A stretch of DNA of 35,935 nt, taken from positions 1 to 35,935 of the forward strand of contig JAGWNA010000029.1 of the NCBI GenBank assembly GCA_028871555.1. The letters run 5' to 3'. Shown one piece after another: positions 8,294-18,151 of the stretch. Made by a program: the position numbers and the translations under genes. Source of the DNA: Lysobacteraceae bacterium. GTDB taxonomy: Bacteria; Pseudomonadota; Gammaproteobacteria; Xanthomonadales; Rhodanobacteraceae. A model generated the notes under the pieces. The model did no database searches and was not told where the DNA came from. It worked only from the letters and a program-made list of their open reading frames with translations. How positions within the stretch are numbered: the stretch's first letter is position 1; the number at the start of each line of letters is the position of its first letter.

Positions 8294-9676
8294 TTAGATC
8301 GCCAACCAGACGTAGAAGTAAAGCGTGTTGTTGTCGCTGGCTTTGCGCCCGGCACCGTCGACATTGTGCACAAGGCCGCTGAACCTGGTGAAGAAGGTGT
8401 ATTGCAGGCCCAACCGCACGTTGGCGTAAGGCTGTTCCCACGAGCTGGACTTGCCGAACGGATTGTAGTTGAGCTCGACCATGCCGCCCTGCGTGTTCGG
8501 CGAACCGTTGTTGCCGTACAGGATGAGGTCGTTGCTGCCATTGCTGGCAAACCCGGCCAGCGTCACGCCGTAGGTATTCTTGTACCAGTAGCTGCCCTTG
8601 AGGTTGAACGAATTGAGCGTGTCGTGCAGATTCGAGGAACCGTTGCCGCCGTCGTAGGTGTTGTGAAGGGTCTGTTTCTCGTGGACGTACAACCCGTTGA
8701 CCGTGACGATGTTGTCGCCCATGAAGTGCTGATAGTCGGCCGAGAACCCCACGTCATTGAAGTTGTCGGTCGGGCCGGCCACCGGGATGACGTTGCCGTT
8801 CAGATCCGTGCCCACGCCGCCCCGCTTCATGTCCAGCAGGAAACCACCCAGCGAGAAGTTGCCGTGCGGAATGTTCCAGGTGTAGACCACCCGGGCATAC
8901 GGGGCGACCCCCGAAAGTTTGCCGTCATAGCCGGCATTGACATGGTGGGTAAAGGCGACCGACAGGGAACGGTAACCACCGGCCTCGACATACCATTTGC
9001 CATCGATCTGGGCATACGCGGTCGCACCCACGGACTGACCGGCCAGGCCGCCGAACAGCATCGGTGCCGCCGGCGCACCTGGCGCTAGATCGGCACCCAT
9101 GTAGGGATAGATCCAGCCCGGCGCGGAATTGAAGACGTCACTGATGGTCGGATTGTTGTTGACCGAAATGCCCCAGGTGCCGCTGTGATTGCCATGACTG
9201 AACGGACTGGCGTAGCGAACGTCCGCATTGTCCCAGCCCAGCAAGCCGCCATTCTCCGAATAGGTCGCCTGGGAAAATACGCCGATGTGATCGGTCAGAC
9301 GGCCGGCAAGGAACACCGACGCCTGTTGCAGCTCTGTATTGTTGTTGGTACCGAAGCCATGGGCTGGCGGCGAAGTCTGTGCCTTCGACGTATGCGTGAA
9401 GGACTCGACCAGCATCGCCGAAAGCGGCACCTTGGTGTCGTTGCCGACCTTCATGGTATAGCCGTTGATCTTGAACTCGCGCCCGAACACCGTCAGTTCG
9501 GGGCCGAAGCCGCCGACATGGCAGGCCACGCAGGGCTGATGCGTCTGGCGTGCATACGAAGGTACCGCCAGTACCAGCGTGGGTGCCAACAGCAAACACG
9601 CGGCCACGGCAGCCTTGCGCAGCAACCGGCTCACTGGCCGGGTCCGGTCGGGACTCCGCTTTTTCGTCATAGACAT
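8294..9676 (-). CDS. Predicted outer-membrane cytochrome c-porin fusion (Cyc2-like layout)
   Basis: A 460-residue protein. A basic N-terminus and hydrophobic stretch (22-37) form a signal peptide. One haem motif CVACH (49-53) sits in ARQTHQPCVACHVGGFGPEL and is followed by FGREFKINGYTM. The remaining 370 or so residues have no Cys and show alternating aromatic, Gly and Asn-rich segments typical of an outer-membrane beta-barrel, ending in TLYFYVWLAI. One haem in front of a barrel is the layout of fused cytochrome-porins such as the iron oxidase Cyc2; membership of that family is my inference. Such proteins pass electrons across the outer membrane. GGAG lies 9 bases before the ATG at 9676. The gene stands alone, with its own terminator and a low-oxygen-type promoter. 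Confidence 0.75.
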   Translation of the reverse strand: MSMTKKRSPDRTRPVSRLLRKAAVAACLLLAPTLVLAVPSYARQTHQPCVACHVGGFGPELTVFGREFKINGYTMKVGNDTKVPLSAMLVESFTHTSKAQTSPPAHGFGTNNNTELQQASVFLAGRLTDHIGVFSQATYSENGGLLGWDNADVRYASPFSHGNHSGTWGISVNNNPTISDVFNSAPGWIYPYMGADLAPGAPAAPMLFGGLAGQSVGATAYAQIDGKWYVEAGGYRSLSVAFTHHVNAGYDGKLSGVAPYARVVYTWNIPHGNFSLGGFLLDMKRGGVGTDLNGNVIPVAGPTDNFNDVGFSADYQHFMGDNIVTVNGLYVHEKQTLHNTYDGGNGSSNLHDTLNSFNLKGSYWYKNTYGVTLAGFASNGSNDLILYGNNGSPNTQGGMVELNYNPFGKSSSWEQPYANVRLGLQYTFFTRFSGLVHNVDGAGRKASDNNTLYFYVWLAI

Positions 9677-9720
9677 GCGTCTGTACTCCTTGATTGAGTG
9701 GTTAAGATGTCGTTAGGCAA

Positions 9721-9762
9721 ATCGTACGGATGTCGGACGTCCCCTGTTTTGACCTTGATCAA
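9721..9762 (-). promoter_or_regulatory. Anr/FNR-type box at -41.5 with matching -10
   Basis: On the minus strand TTGATCAAGGTCAA (9762-9749) matches the FNR/Anr consensus TTGAT-N4-ATCAA at 9 of 10 positions. A -10-like TACGAT lies at 9726-9721. If +1 is the A at 9714, the box centre is at exactly -41.5, the class II position for this activator family, and the -10 falls at -12 to -7. There is no good -35, as expected for an activator-dependent promoter. The leader would be 38 bases. Confidence 0.7.
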
Positions 9763-10116
9763 GTCGCCCCGGCCGTGCCGGCCTCTGGCAGAAAAAAATT
9801 TCATGCCGCAACAAGATATTACGACGCGTTTCATTCCCCAAAAACAGCGTCACTCCCTTCCTTCCCTGCCACCGGAAAGCGCTCTGATGCTGGCCTTGAG
9901 GCTTCTCCACAAAACCGGGACGGAGCTGCCTGCACGCGACCTTGCGAGCGCCAGCGATGCGCTCATGCGCAATATATTGCGCGCCCGACTGCGACACTCC
10001 GCCACGCACGGTCACATGACGTGCAATCCCGCCGATGAACGGCCTCGTGACATGCGCAAGACGACCGGTATGGGTCCCCCATCGTCAGACTGCCGGCATC
10101 AAAAAGCCGAAAACCT
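9763..10116. other. Spacer without a supported gene
   Basis: Lies between the FNR-type box and the end of tldD. Only short open frames without family character are present, and I see no clear terminator for tldD. The AT-rich patch near 9790-9850 has no recognisable motif. Confidence 0.4.
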
Positions 10117-11556
10117 CTATGAAACGGTGCCGCCCACCGTCATGCCATCGATCTTCAGCGTGGGTTGCCCCACACCCACCGGCACGCTCTGGCCGTCCTT
10201 GCCGCACACCCCGACGCCATCGTCCAGCCTGAGGTCGTTGCCGATCATCGAGACCCGGTTCAGCACCTCCGGACCCGAACCGATCAGCGTGGCCCCCTTG
10301 ACCGGTGCGGCGATCCGCCCGTCCTCGATCAGGTAGGCCTCGCTGGCCGAGAACACGAACTTGCCGTTGGTGATGTCGACCTGGCCGCCGCCGAAGTTCG
10401 GCGCGTAGAGGCCTCGCTTGACCGAGCGGATGATCTCGGCGGGATCGTGCGAACCGGCCAGCATGTAGGTATTGGTCATGCGCGGCATCGGCAACGTGCT
10501 GAACGATTCGCGCCGGCCGTTGCCGGTGGGCGCCATGCCCATCAGGCGGGCGTTCAACTTGTCCTGCATGTAGCCCTTGAGGATGCCGTCCTCGATCAGC
10601 GTGGTGCACTCGGTCGGCGTGCCCTCGTCATCCACGCTCAGCGAGCCACGACGGCCGGCCAGGGTGCCGTCATCCACCACGGTGACGCCCGGCGCGGCCA
10701 CCCGCTGGCCGAGCCGGCCGGCGAACGCCGAGCTGCCCTTGCGATTGAAGTCGCCCTCCAGCCCATGCCCGATCGCCTCGTGCAGCAGCACACCGGGCCA
10801 GCCGGGGCCGAGCACCACGGTCATGTTGCCGGCCGGAGCGTCGACTGCATCGAGGTTCACCAGCGCCTGGCGCACGGCTTCGGCGGCAAACGCCAATGCC
10901 CGGCCGTTCTCGATCAACTCACGGTATCCATAGCGACCGCCGCCACCGCCCTGGCCCTGTTCGCGCCGTCCATTCTGCTCGGCGATCACCTGCACGCTGA
11001 GCCGCACCAGCGGGCGCACATCGGCCGCCAGCGTGCCGTCGGAAGCGGCGATCAGGATCGTGTCGATGGTCGCAGCCAGGCTCACGATCACCTGCCTGAC
11101 GCGCGGATCGCGCGAGCGGGCGTAGGCGTCGACTTCGCGCAGCAAGGCGATCTTGTCCGGATTGAGCAGGCTGTCGACCGGATCGATCGCCGGATACAGC
11201 GCCCGCACACCGTTCAGCGCAAGCGGCCGGCCGGCGCCGTGACCGTCCCGCGCAATCGCGCGCGCAGCCCTGGTCGCCTCCAGCAGCTGCGGCAGCACGA
11301 TTTCGTCGGAATAGGCGAATCCGGTCTTTTCGCCGCTGATCGCGCGTACCCCCACGCCTTGTTCGATCGAGTGGCTGCCATCCTTGACGATACCCTCCTC
11401 CAGCAACCACGACTCGCTGCGGGAATGCTGGAAATACAGGTCGGCGGCATCGATCGACGGCCCCATCAACTGGGCAAACACGCGATCCAGGTCGCCAGTG
11501 GCGAGGCCGCCGGGAACAAGCAGCCTGCTCTCGGCTTGTGCGATCAGGGAATCCAT
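10117..11556 (-). CDS. tldD: TldD metalloprotease subunit
   Basis: A 479-residue protein of the TldD/PmbA (U62) family. TldD and TldE form a zinc protease that trims peptides, including microcin B17 and unfolded peptides fed through the central channel. The active-site motif [11 protein letters not shown] (HExxxH) is intact; the C-terminal beta region with [15 protein letters not shown] is conserved. The ATG at 11556 gives a normal-length product. It lies downstream of yhdP in the same direction, with a gap of about 190 bases that holds no gene; the Nit-type amidohydrolase found here in some pseudomonads is missing. The partner gene tldE (pmbA) is not in the window. Confidence 0.96.
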   Translation of the reverse strand: MDSLIAQAESRLLVPGGLATGDLDRVFAQLMGPSIDAADLYFQHSRSESWLLEEGIVKDGSHSIEQGVGVRAISGEKTGFAYSDEIVLPQLLEATRAARAIARDGHGAGRPLALNGVRALYPAIDPVDSLLNPDKIALLREVDAYARSRDPRVRQVIVSLAATIDTILIAASDGTLAADVRPLVRLSVQVIAEQNGRREQGQGGGGGRYGYRELIENGRALAFAAEAVRQALVNLDAVDAPAGNMTVVLGPGWPGVLLHEAIGHGLEGDFNRKGSSAFAGRLGQRVAAPGVTVVDDGTLAGRRGSLSVDDEGTPTECTTLIEDGILKGYMQDKLNARLMGMAPTGNGRRESFSTLPMPRMTNTYMLAGSHDPAEIIRSVKRGLYAPNFGGGQVDITNGKFVFSASEAYLIEDGRIAAPVKGATLIGSGPEVLNRVSMIGNDLRLDDGVGVCGKDGQSVPVGVGQPTLKIDGMTVGGTVS

Positions 11557-11747
11557 AAGTCTGTGGTACCGCCGGTCGGTCAGGGACTATTGCACATGGG
11601 GTTTGCGGCCGCTGCTTTAAAGCCGTGGCGATCGACGTCAGGCCGCCCGGCAGCGCCCACCGGCAAGTTGACGGCGGCCGGCCTGACGGCTTCGCCGGGC
11701 CGCCGCACCGGTTCATTCGGCACGGCAGGCACCCGCCTGGCGACAAG

Positions 11748-14700
11748 TCAATGACCTGCCGGGCCGGAGCTTGCCGGCGCCACACTGCTGGCGGCGGCCG
11801 GCGCACTGCCGTCGGCTGCCGGATAAAGCAGCGGAGCCGCGGGCAGCGCCCCTGCGGCACGTTTCTCCACCAGGGTCATCACCGGCTTGTCCCAGCTGCC
11901 GGTGACCGTGTAGCGCGCACTGGAGGCTTGATTCAACCCCCGGCCAAGCAGGCCCTGCACGGCAAGCCCGGCCGCCGCGCCAATCGGCCCCCCGACCACG
12001 GCACCGACCAGTGGCAGGCTGTTGCCGACGTGCGGAACGACTATTACCTGCTGATCGTAATCCCTGGCACGCAAACCGGTGCGGCCGCTGATGCTGATAT
12101 TCGCCGCCGGCGCCTTGATCAGCAGGTTGCTGGTAGTGGCGTTGCCGTTGGCAAGCTTGAAATCACCGGCAATCGAATCGAACGCCACGCCCTTGCCGAA
12201 CACGTCGCCGAAGTCGAGGGTGAGCCGACGCGGCAGCTCGGACAGCGAAACCAGCCCGAGCAGCCGCCCGACCCCGGGGGACGCCACCGCAGGGATATGG
12301 CCGCTGGTGACATGGATGCTCAGGGTGCCATCCATGTTCGCCAGCGACAGTGCGCTGGGGGCGCCTGGCCAGGTGGCATCGAGCTGATCATGCGTCTTGC
12401 CGTCATCGACCAGTCCCTCGTAACCGAATGCGCTCAGCATGGCACCAAGATCTTCGGCCGAAAAATCGATCCGCATGTGGGTGCGGCTGTTGCTGGCGGT
12501 GCCGTTCCAGTCGCCGCTGCCGTTGATCTGCACGCGGCTGGACAATGAGCGCAACTGCTCGATGTGCATACCGCTGGCGGTCGGCCAGGTCTCCAGGCGG
12601 GATTCGCCGAGTTTTGCATCGCCCATGCGCAGATCCCCTACCCAGAGGTGCATGGGCGGCAACGCTGCCGGGTTGATGCCGGTGTCGGCAGGGTCTGCCG
12701 AGGCGGCGGGGAATGCGGCATCGGCGGCGAGCTCGACCGCCGGCTCTTTCGGCCAGTACAACCGCTGCAATCGCGCCGTGATGCCGCGCTTGTTCAGCTC
12801 ATGGAGGGGCACGCTGAAGTTGCCGGCCATGGCGACACCCTCCACGTTGATGCCCAGTGTGCCCGATTGCGGTGTGGCACGGATATGCATCGAGCCCAGC
12901 GGGCGACCGAACACCGCGGCATGGTCGGTACTGATGTCGACGCTCTCCAGTCCCGGGCCATCGCCACCACCGCCGGCCACAGCGCGCTGCACCCAGCCGG
13001 TGACATCCAGATGATCGGCATGGCCGCGAATGCGCAGATCGCGATCGGGCAGACCGGTCGGCATCTGGTTGCCGAATGCCATGGTGGCCGCCAGCGACTG
13101 CTGCATGCCGGCGGGCAATCTCATGCGACCGCGCAGCACCTGACCCAGCGCAATCTTCAGCTCGCTGCCGCTGAGCGGCAGACTCATGCTCAGATGCAGC
13201 GGCAAACTGGCGGCAGCCGATTTGTCCAGTGGTGCCGGCAGACCCAGCGTTATTCCGTTCAGTGACGAATCGATGCTGAGGGTCTGCGCCAAAGCGTCGC
13301 TGCCGGGCACGTGCGCAAGCGCAAAGCCGACCGTGAAGCCACTTCGCCCATCGGCCAGCTCGCCGAGCCAGTGCAAGGCCGGATAGTCCTGTACCAGCTC
13401 GGCAATCCGGTAACTGCCGCGCAACTGCGCGGACAAGACGGTGCCCGGGTCGCTATTGGCTCCGGCGATCGCCAAGGTGAGACTGGACGGCTGACCGCGA
13501 AAATTCGCCGTCAACGGCCCGGCCCGCATGCCATGCAAATCGAATCGCAGCGGCCCGTCGAGCTTGTCGAGCTTGAGCTTCCACTCCGGTGCCGCAAGGT
13601 CGACATCCTTCAATTGCGCCGTGCCATCCAGTTGCGCATCACCGACCTTTTTCAATGGCAAGGCCAGATGAAAATCAAAGGTGCCGCTGCCACCCAGCTT
13701 CAGCTTGGCCAGGGTGTCGGCCTGATGAATCCCGATCGGACTCTTGCGCACGAACTCCATCAGGCCCGAACCGCTGCCACTGCCCTGCACATTCAGGTCG
13801 AGCAGGCCGTCGGCGAAATCGGGAATCACCGCAACCGCCTTGTCGGCCTTGACCGACAGCGACTGGCCGCTACCCGCTACAGCCAGCATGCCATTGTCGA
13901 CAAAGCTGACCACCACGGAAGCGCCTTCCACGCGCGGCCAATCCTGGCCGTAGTCGAGCGTCAGGCCGCTGATCGCCGCACGCGCCTCGAAGCGCCCGTC
14001 GTTGTGACGGAACGGCCAATCGGCCAGATCGCCGCGCAGCAGCACCTGTGCCTGATCGACGTTGCCGGCCACCAAGGCTCGGTCCAGCCACTCGATGGTA
14101 CCGGGCGACATCGAGCCGAGCGGCCAGAACAGCTTTGCCGACGGCACCTCGGCATGGTCAAGCCGGGCGTACATGTCCATGAACGGCGCACCGCCCTGCG
14201 CCGGAAAAACGGCTTCGCCGCGAACCTGTCCGGCGTATCCCGCGCCGACAAAATCGAGCGCGTCGGCGCCGATGTGCCAGTCGCCATCCTGTGGCCAAAA
14301 TGCCAGCGTACCGGCCAGTTTCGACAGCACGAATGGCTGGCGAAACCGATGCGGAAATTGCAGCGTGGTGGCCTGCGCCGGCAGCTCCAGCGATAGCGCC
14401 TCGGCATCGCCACGCAACCGGCCGCGCAGGCCATCCACGCCCGGCAGCTTGCCGACCGGGTCGATCTTCAGATCCCTGAAGGACAGATCCAGCCCCCGCA
14501 GACCATCGGCACGACTCCAGTGCAGCACGGCGCTGGTCACCTCACCGCGCGGATGACCACTGCCCATCCATCCAGCCAATGCCGGCGCAAGCGCCGGCTT
14601 CAAGGCCAGCCATGGCAGCAAGGGCTCCAGCTGCAGGTCGCTCGCGCTGACATCCACGCTGGCCTGCAGGCTGCCGGGCTGCCGCAAATCGAATACCAGG

Positions 14701-15647
14701 GCGCTGCCGTCATCGCCGGCCCAGCGCACGTCGTAGTCCTGATCGATGCAATACAGGCCGGCCAATCCGTGCAATGCGGACACGTTCGCCGCGGCACCGC
14801 CCGGGGCCATCACCACCAGCTTGTCCAGGTCGAACCGGACCAGGCTGCTGGTCAATCTGCCCTTGCGCCAATCAAGCCAGGCCGCCAGTTTGCCCTGTCC
14901 GTGCTCAACCTTGTAGCCACCCGGGTCGATCCCATCCAGCAGCGGCCCGAGTTCGACATCATCGGTACCGATCCAGATCTGGCCACCTCTGCCATCTGCA
15001 CGAAACCGGCCGGCCGTGTGCAATGCGGCGGCCACGCCCACACGCTGCAGCATGCCGCCGAAGCGGATTTCGTCACTTTGCGCACTCAACCGCAACTGCC
15101 TGGCCAGCAGCGTGTATTTCTTTCCGAGCCTGGCATCGGTGATGACGACCTGCAGATCCTCGAGCCAAAGGCCCAGGGAGAGCTGACCCAACGACACCGG
15201 CTGCTGATGCACGCCGCTGGCGTCACCGATGCCGTTGATATGCCACACGCCGTCGGCATCATGCAGCAAACTCAGCTGCAGCCCTCTTACGTGCAGATTC
15301 AACAAGTGCCGCGAAGGCAGCAGCCAGCTGCCAAAATCGAGTTTCAGTTCGGATTCCGGTATCCGCAGCTCGGAACCCGTTCCGCCGGCAGCCGCACCGA
15401 TCGTCACTCCGTGCATGATGAACAGCGGCCCGGAGGTCGTCCAGCGCCCCTGCATCGAGGCAAAGGCGACCGGCCGCTGCAGCCGTTGACTGAGCTGCTC
15501 GGCCACCCACCGCGGGTGCCGCGCCATCAGCGGCAGAAGCAGCTGCGTCAGCGCAGCCAGCACGGCAAGCAGGATCACGGCTACGCCAGTGGTCCAGCTC
15601 AACGCCCGGGCGCAACGATGCAACCGCCGTTGCCACAGCTTCTTCAT
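11748..15647 (-). CDS. yhdP: YhdP family AsmA-like membrane protein
   Basis: A 1299-residue protein with an N-terminal membrane anchor (about 18-42, WTTGVAVILLAVLAALTQLL) followed by a very long periplasmic region. It is a DUF3971/AsmA-like family member; E. coli YhdP is about 1266 residues. YhdP, TamB and YdbH are bridge-like proteins moving phospholipids from inner to outer membrane. The C-terminal part contains GLRARDYDQQVIVVPHVG and VGGPIGAAAGLAVQ, typical of the family. ATG at 15647 is chosen; a TTG at 15656 is in frame and cannot be ruled out. It begins 21 bases after the rng stop and is probably co-transcribed with it. Confidence 0.94.
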   Translation of the reverse strand: MKKLWQRRLHRCARALSWTTGVAVILLAVLAALTQLLLPLMARHPRWVAEQLSQRLQRPVAFASMQGRWTTSGPLFIMHGVTIGAAAGGTGSELRIPESELKLDFGSWLLPSRHLLNLHVRGLQLSLLHDADGVWHINGIGDASGVHQQPVSLGQLSLGLWLEDLQVVITDARLGKKYTLLARQLRLSAQSDEIRFGGMLQRVGVAAALHTAGRFRADGRGGQIWIGTDDVELGPLLDGIDPGGYKVEHGQGKLAAWLDWRKGRLTSSLVRFDLDKLVVMAPGGAAANVSALHGLAGLYCIDQDYDVRWAGDDGSALVFDLRQPGSLQASVDVSASDLQLEPLLPWLALKPALAPALAGWMGSGHPRGEVTSAVLHWSRADGLRGLDLSFRDLKIDPVGKLPGVDGLRGRLRGDAEALSLELPAQATTLQFPHRFRQPFVLSKLAGTLAFWPQDGDWHIGADALDFVGAGYAGQVRGEAVFPAQGGAPFMDMYARLDHAEVPSAKLFWPLGSMSPGTIEWLDRALVAGNVDQAQVLLRGDLADWPFRHNDGRFEARAAISGLTLDYGQDWPRVEGASVVVSFVDNGMLAVAGSGQSLSVKADKAVAVIPDFADGLLDLNVQGSGSGSGLMEFVRKSPIGIHQADTLAKLKLGGSGTFDFHLALPLKKVGDAQLDGTAQLKDVDLAAPEWKLKLDKLDGPLRFDLHGMRAGPLTANFRGQPSSLTLAIAGANSDPGTVLSAQLRGSYRIAELVQDYPALHWLGELADGRSGFTVGFALAHVPGSDALAQTLSIDSSLNGITLGLPAPLDKSAAASLPLHLSMSLPLSGSELKIALGQVLRGRMRLPAGMQQSLAATMAFGNQMPTGLPDRDLRIRGHADHLDVTGWVQRAVAGGGGDGPGLESVDISTDHAAVFGRPLGSMHIRATPQSGTLGINVEGVAMAGNFSVPLHELNKRGITARLQRLYWPKEPAVELAADAAFPAASADPADTGINPAALPPMHLWVGDLRMGDAKLGESRLETWPTASGMHIEQLRSLSSRVQINGSGDWNGTASNSRTHMRIDFSAEDLGAMLSAFGYEGLVDDGKTHDQLDATWPGAPSALSLANMDGTLSIHVTSGHIPAVASPGVGRLLGLVSLSELPRRLTLDFGDVFGKGVAFDSIAGDFKLANGNATTSNLLIKAPAANISISGRTGLRARDYDQQVIVVPHVGNSLPLVGAVVGGPIGAAAGLAVQGLLGRGLNQASSARYTVTGSWDKPVMTLVEKRAAGALPAAPLLYPAADGSAPAAASSVAPASSGPAGH

Positions 15648-15668
15648 GCTAGGCAATCCGAACCTGAC

Positions 15669-17165
15669 TTACAGCAAAACGACATCGAACTGTTCCTGCG
15701 AATAATGTTCTTCGGCTTGGAAGCGTATGCTTTTGGAGATGAACTCTTCCAGTTCGGCAACCGCGCTGGAGTCTTCCTCCAGAATCCGGTTGACTACCAG
15801 CGGACTGGCCATCACCAGCAGTTTCTGGGCATTGAACTGGCGCACGGCACGGGTGATCTCCCGGAAGATCTCGTAGGTTACCGTTTCCGCGGTCTTCATC
15901 ACGCCGCGACCGTTGCAGGTCGGGCACGGCTCGCACAGCTGCCGGGCAAGGCTCTCGGTAGTGCGCTTGCGGGTCATTTCCACCAGCCCCAGCGCCGACA
16001 TCGGGTAAACCGTGGTCTTGGCGTGGTCGCGCGCCAGACCCTTGCTCAGCATGCGCAAGACCTGGCGCTTGTGCTCTTCATCAAGCATGTCGATGAAATC
16101 GATGATGATGATGCCGCCCAGATTGCGCAGGCGCAATTGCCGCGCGGCCGCCTGCGCCGCTTCCAGATTGGTGCGGTAAACCGTCTCCTCCAGGTTGCGC
16201 GAGCCCAGATAGGCACCCGTGTTGACGTCGATGGTCGTCATCGCCTCGGTCTGATCGACGATCAGGTAACCGCCCGATTTCAGCGGCACCTCCTTCTTCA
16301 ATGCCCGCTGTATCTCATCCTCGACGCCATACAGGTCGAAGATCGGTCGTTCACCGTCGTAATGCTCGATGCGATCGTCCAGGCTCGGCATGAACTTGTG
16401 CACGAACTTGACCACTTTCTCGTACATCGCCCGCGAATCCACCCGCACTTTCTCGATGTCGTCGTTGAGCATGTCGCGCAGGCTGCGCAACGGCAGCGAC
16501 AGCTCCTCGTAGACACGCTCGCCCACCTTGGCCTTGGCGATGTTCTCCTGTACCACCCGCCACACCTTGCCGAGATAGGCCACGTCGAACGCCAGCGACT
16601 CGGCACTCTGACCCTCGGCGTTGGTGCGCACGATGTAGCCGGGCCGGCCGTTGCCCGATACGTCCTCGCCGATCAGCGAAGTCAATACCTCTTTCAGCCT
16701 TTGTCGCTCGACCTCGTCCTCGATACGGGTGGAAATACCCAGCGTGCGGGCGTACGGCAGCAACACCAGATAGCGCGAAGGGATCGACAGATGCGCCGAC
16801 AACCGCGCGCCCTTGGTGCTGATCGGATCCTTCACCACCTGCACCACGATCTCCTGGCCTTCGTGCACCAGTTCGCTGATCGACGGGACGTGACCGTTGC
16901 CGTTCGATTCAGCCCCTTCGATGGACGCTGGCAACACCGGCCGCACGATATCCGAGGCATGCAGGAACGCCGCGCGATCCAGCCCGATTTCCACGAACAC
17001 CGCCTGCATGCCGGGCATCACCCGCTGCACCCGGCCCTTGTAAACGTTGCCGACATAGCCCTGTTTGGAGGCCCGCTCGACGTGCACTTCCTGCAGCATG
17101 CCGTTTTCGACCACGCCGACCCGTGTCTCGCGCGGAGTCACGTTGATCAGGATTTCTTCGCTCAC
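15669..17165 (-). CDS. rng: Ribonuclease G
   Basis: A 498-residue paralogue of the RNase E catalytic half. It matures the 5' end of 16S rRNA and cleaves some mRNAs. An S1-like domain is followed by the catalytic region with Asp313 (TTIDVNTG) and Asp356 (IIIDFIDMLD), 43 residues apart just as in RNase E, and a Zn-link CPTC. A small insert near residues 85-95 (ESNGNGHVP) makes it slightly longer than E. coli RNase G. I choose the GTG at 17165: GGGAG is 7 bases away and the product then aligns with the E. coli start. An ATG at 17171 leaves only one base of spacing. It begins the rng-yhdP-tldD block. Confidence 0.96.
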   Translation of the reverse strand: MSEEILINVTPRETRVGVVENGMLQEVHVERASKQGYVGNVYKGRVQRVMPGMQAVFVEIGLDRAAFLHASDIVRPVLPASIEGAESNGNGHVPSISELVHEGQEIVVQVVKDPISTKGARLSAHLSIPSRYLVLLPYARTLGISTRIEDEVERQRLKEVLTSLIGEDVSGNGRPGYIVRTNAEGQSAESLAFDVAYLGKVWRVVQENIAKAKVGERVYEELSLPLRSLRDMLNDDIEKVRVDSRAMYEKVVKFVHKFMPSLDDRIEHYDGERPIFDLYGVEDEIQRALKKEVPLKSGGYLIVDQTEAMTTIDVNTGAYLGSRNLEETVYRTNLEAAQAAARQLRLRNLGGIIIIDFIDMLDEEHKRQVLRMLSKGLARDHAKTTVYPMSALGLVEMTRKRTTESLARQLCEPCPTCNGRGVMKTAETVTYEIFREITRAVRQFNAQKLLVMASPLVVNRILEEDSSAVAELEEFISKSIRFQAEEHYSQEQFDVVLL

Positions 17166-17189
17166 TGGCATACTCCCGAATAGACGATC

Positions 17190-17219
17190 TTTATAGCCGT
17201 TGCGGGCGCAAACTGTCGA
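17190..17219 (-). promoter_or_regulatory. Promoter of the rng-yhdP-tldD block
   Basis: On the minus strand TCGACA (17219-17214, 5 of 6) and TATAAA (17195-17190, 5 of 6) are separated by 18 bases. Predicted start near 17183, giving a leader of under 20 bases that still holds the GGGAG site. The remaining bases to 17472 must include the divergent promoter of the two-component operon; no strong match is visible there. Confidence 0.65.
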
Positions 17220-17472
17220 TGCGCCATTTCAGATCATGTACACGCTTCATTCCGTGATCGCACCGATGATGTGCCATCCTGCTTCAAGCTTGACCCGCAA
17301 GGAACCTGTCGGACCGTTGCGGGCCGGGGCGAAAAAATTCGGCCGCGCGAGGACGGATTTCCGGCGCTGCGCAAGCTGATGGTGATTCAGTCCGCCGGGA
17401 AGTGGATCGCACGGGCCGGTTCGCAGCCCGGCCCGGCGACGGCCCGGCAGGCTTCCGGATGAGGTGGTGCAC

Positions 17473-18138
17473 ATGAAATTGCTGCTGGTCGAAGACTCCG
17501 AGCGGTTGCGCCAGACCCTGCGACATGGCCTGCACGGGGCGGGCTTTGCGGTCGACACGGCCGGCGATGGCGTGGAAGCCACCGGCTACCTGGGCAGCTA
17601 CGACTATGATCTGGTCGTGCTCGACCTGATGCTGCCGCGGCTTGACGGGATCGGCGTGTTGCGCGGCCTGCCTGCCGGGGATCGGCGCCCGCGCGTGCTG
17701 GTGCTGTCTGCGCGCGACCAGGTGACCGACCGCATCGAAGCCCTGAACGCCGGCGCCGACGATTACCTGGTCAAGCCGTTCGCGTTCGACGAACTGGTCG
17801 CGCGCCTGCATGCACTGGCGCGGCGACCGCAGCAGGCACAACCGCTGGTGCTCAGCCATGGCCGGCTGGCCTGGGATCCCCTCGCGCAGAGCGCCAGCGT
17901 GGACGGACAATCGCTGCCGCTCACACCGCGCGAATTCGCCGTGCTGGGGCTGCTGCTGCGCCATCGTGGCCGTGCATTCAGTCGACTGGACATCCTCGAG
18001 CGCACGGCCGGCAGCGACAGCGACGTCTCCGACCGCAGCGTGGAGGTGCTGGTGTTCGGGCTGCGTCGCAAGCTGGACGCTGCCGGCCTGCCCGGCCTGA
18101 TCGAAACCCGCCGCGGCGCCGGTTACCTGATCCCATGA
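17473..18138 (+). CDS. OmpR/PhoP-family response regulator
   Basis: A 221-residue regulator. The receiver has E7, D8, phospho-acceptor D51 (LDLMLPRLDG) and the lysine of YLVKPF. The C-terminal winged helix carries LTPREFAVLGLLLR and the end signature RRGAGYLI. It resembles the QseB/PmrA/PhoP group, which often responds to metals, cationic peptides or envelope stress; the true signal is unknown. ATG at 17473 follows GAGG by 8 bases; a GTG at 17464 in the same frame is less likely. The kinase gene starts 13 bases after the stop, and four genes follow one another without a break, so this regulator probably heads an operon. Confidence 0.93.
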   Translation: MKLLLVEDSERLRQTLRHGLHGAGFAVDTAGDGVEATGYLGSYDYDLVVLDLMLPRLDGIGVLRGLPAGDRRPRVLVLSARDQVTDRIEALNAGADDYLVKPFAFDELVARLHALARRPQQAQPLVLSHGRLAWDPLAQSASVDGQSLPLTPREFAVLGLLLRHRGRAFSRLDILERTAGSDSDVSDRSVEVLVFGLRRKLDAAGLPGLIETRRGAGYLIP

Positions 18139-18151
18139 CGGCAACAGTCGC

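Noticed and set aside
10165..11754. A 529-codon plus-strand frame opposite tldD
   Set aside because: Antisense shadow; tldD has its full family motifs on the other strand.
14520..17183. An 887-codon open frame antisense to yhdP and rng
   Set aside because: It is a shadow of high-GC coding DNA: it runs exactly opposite two well-supported genes, has no family motif, and is rich in His, Gln, Arg and Leu like other antisense shadows here.
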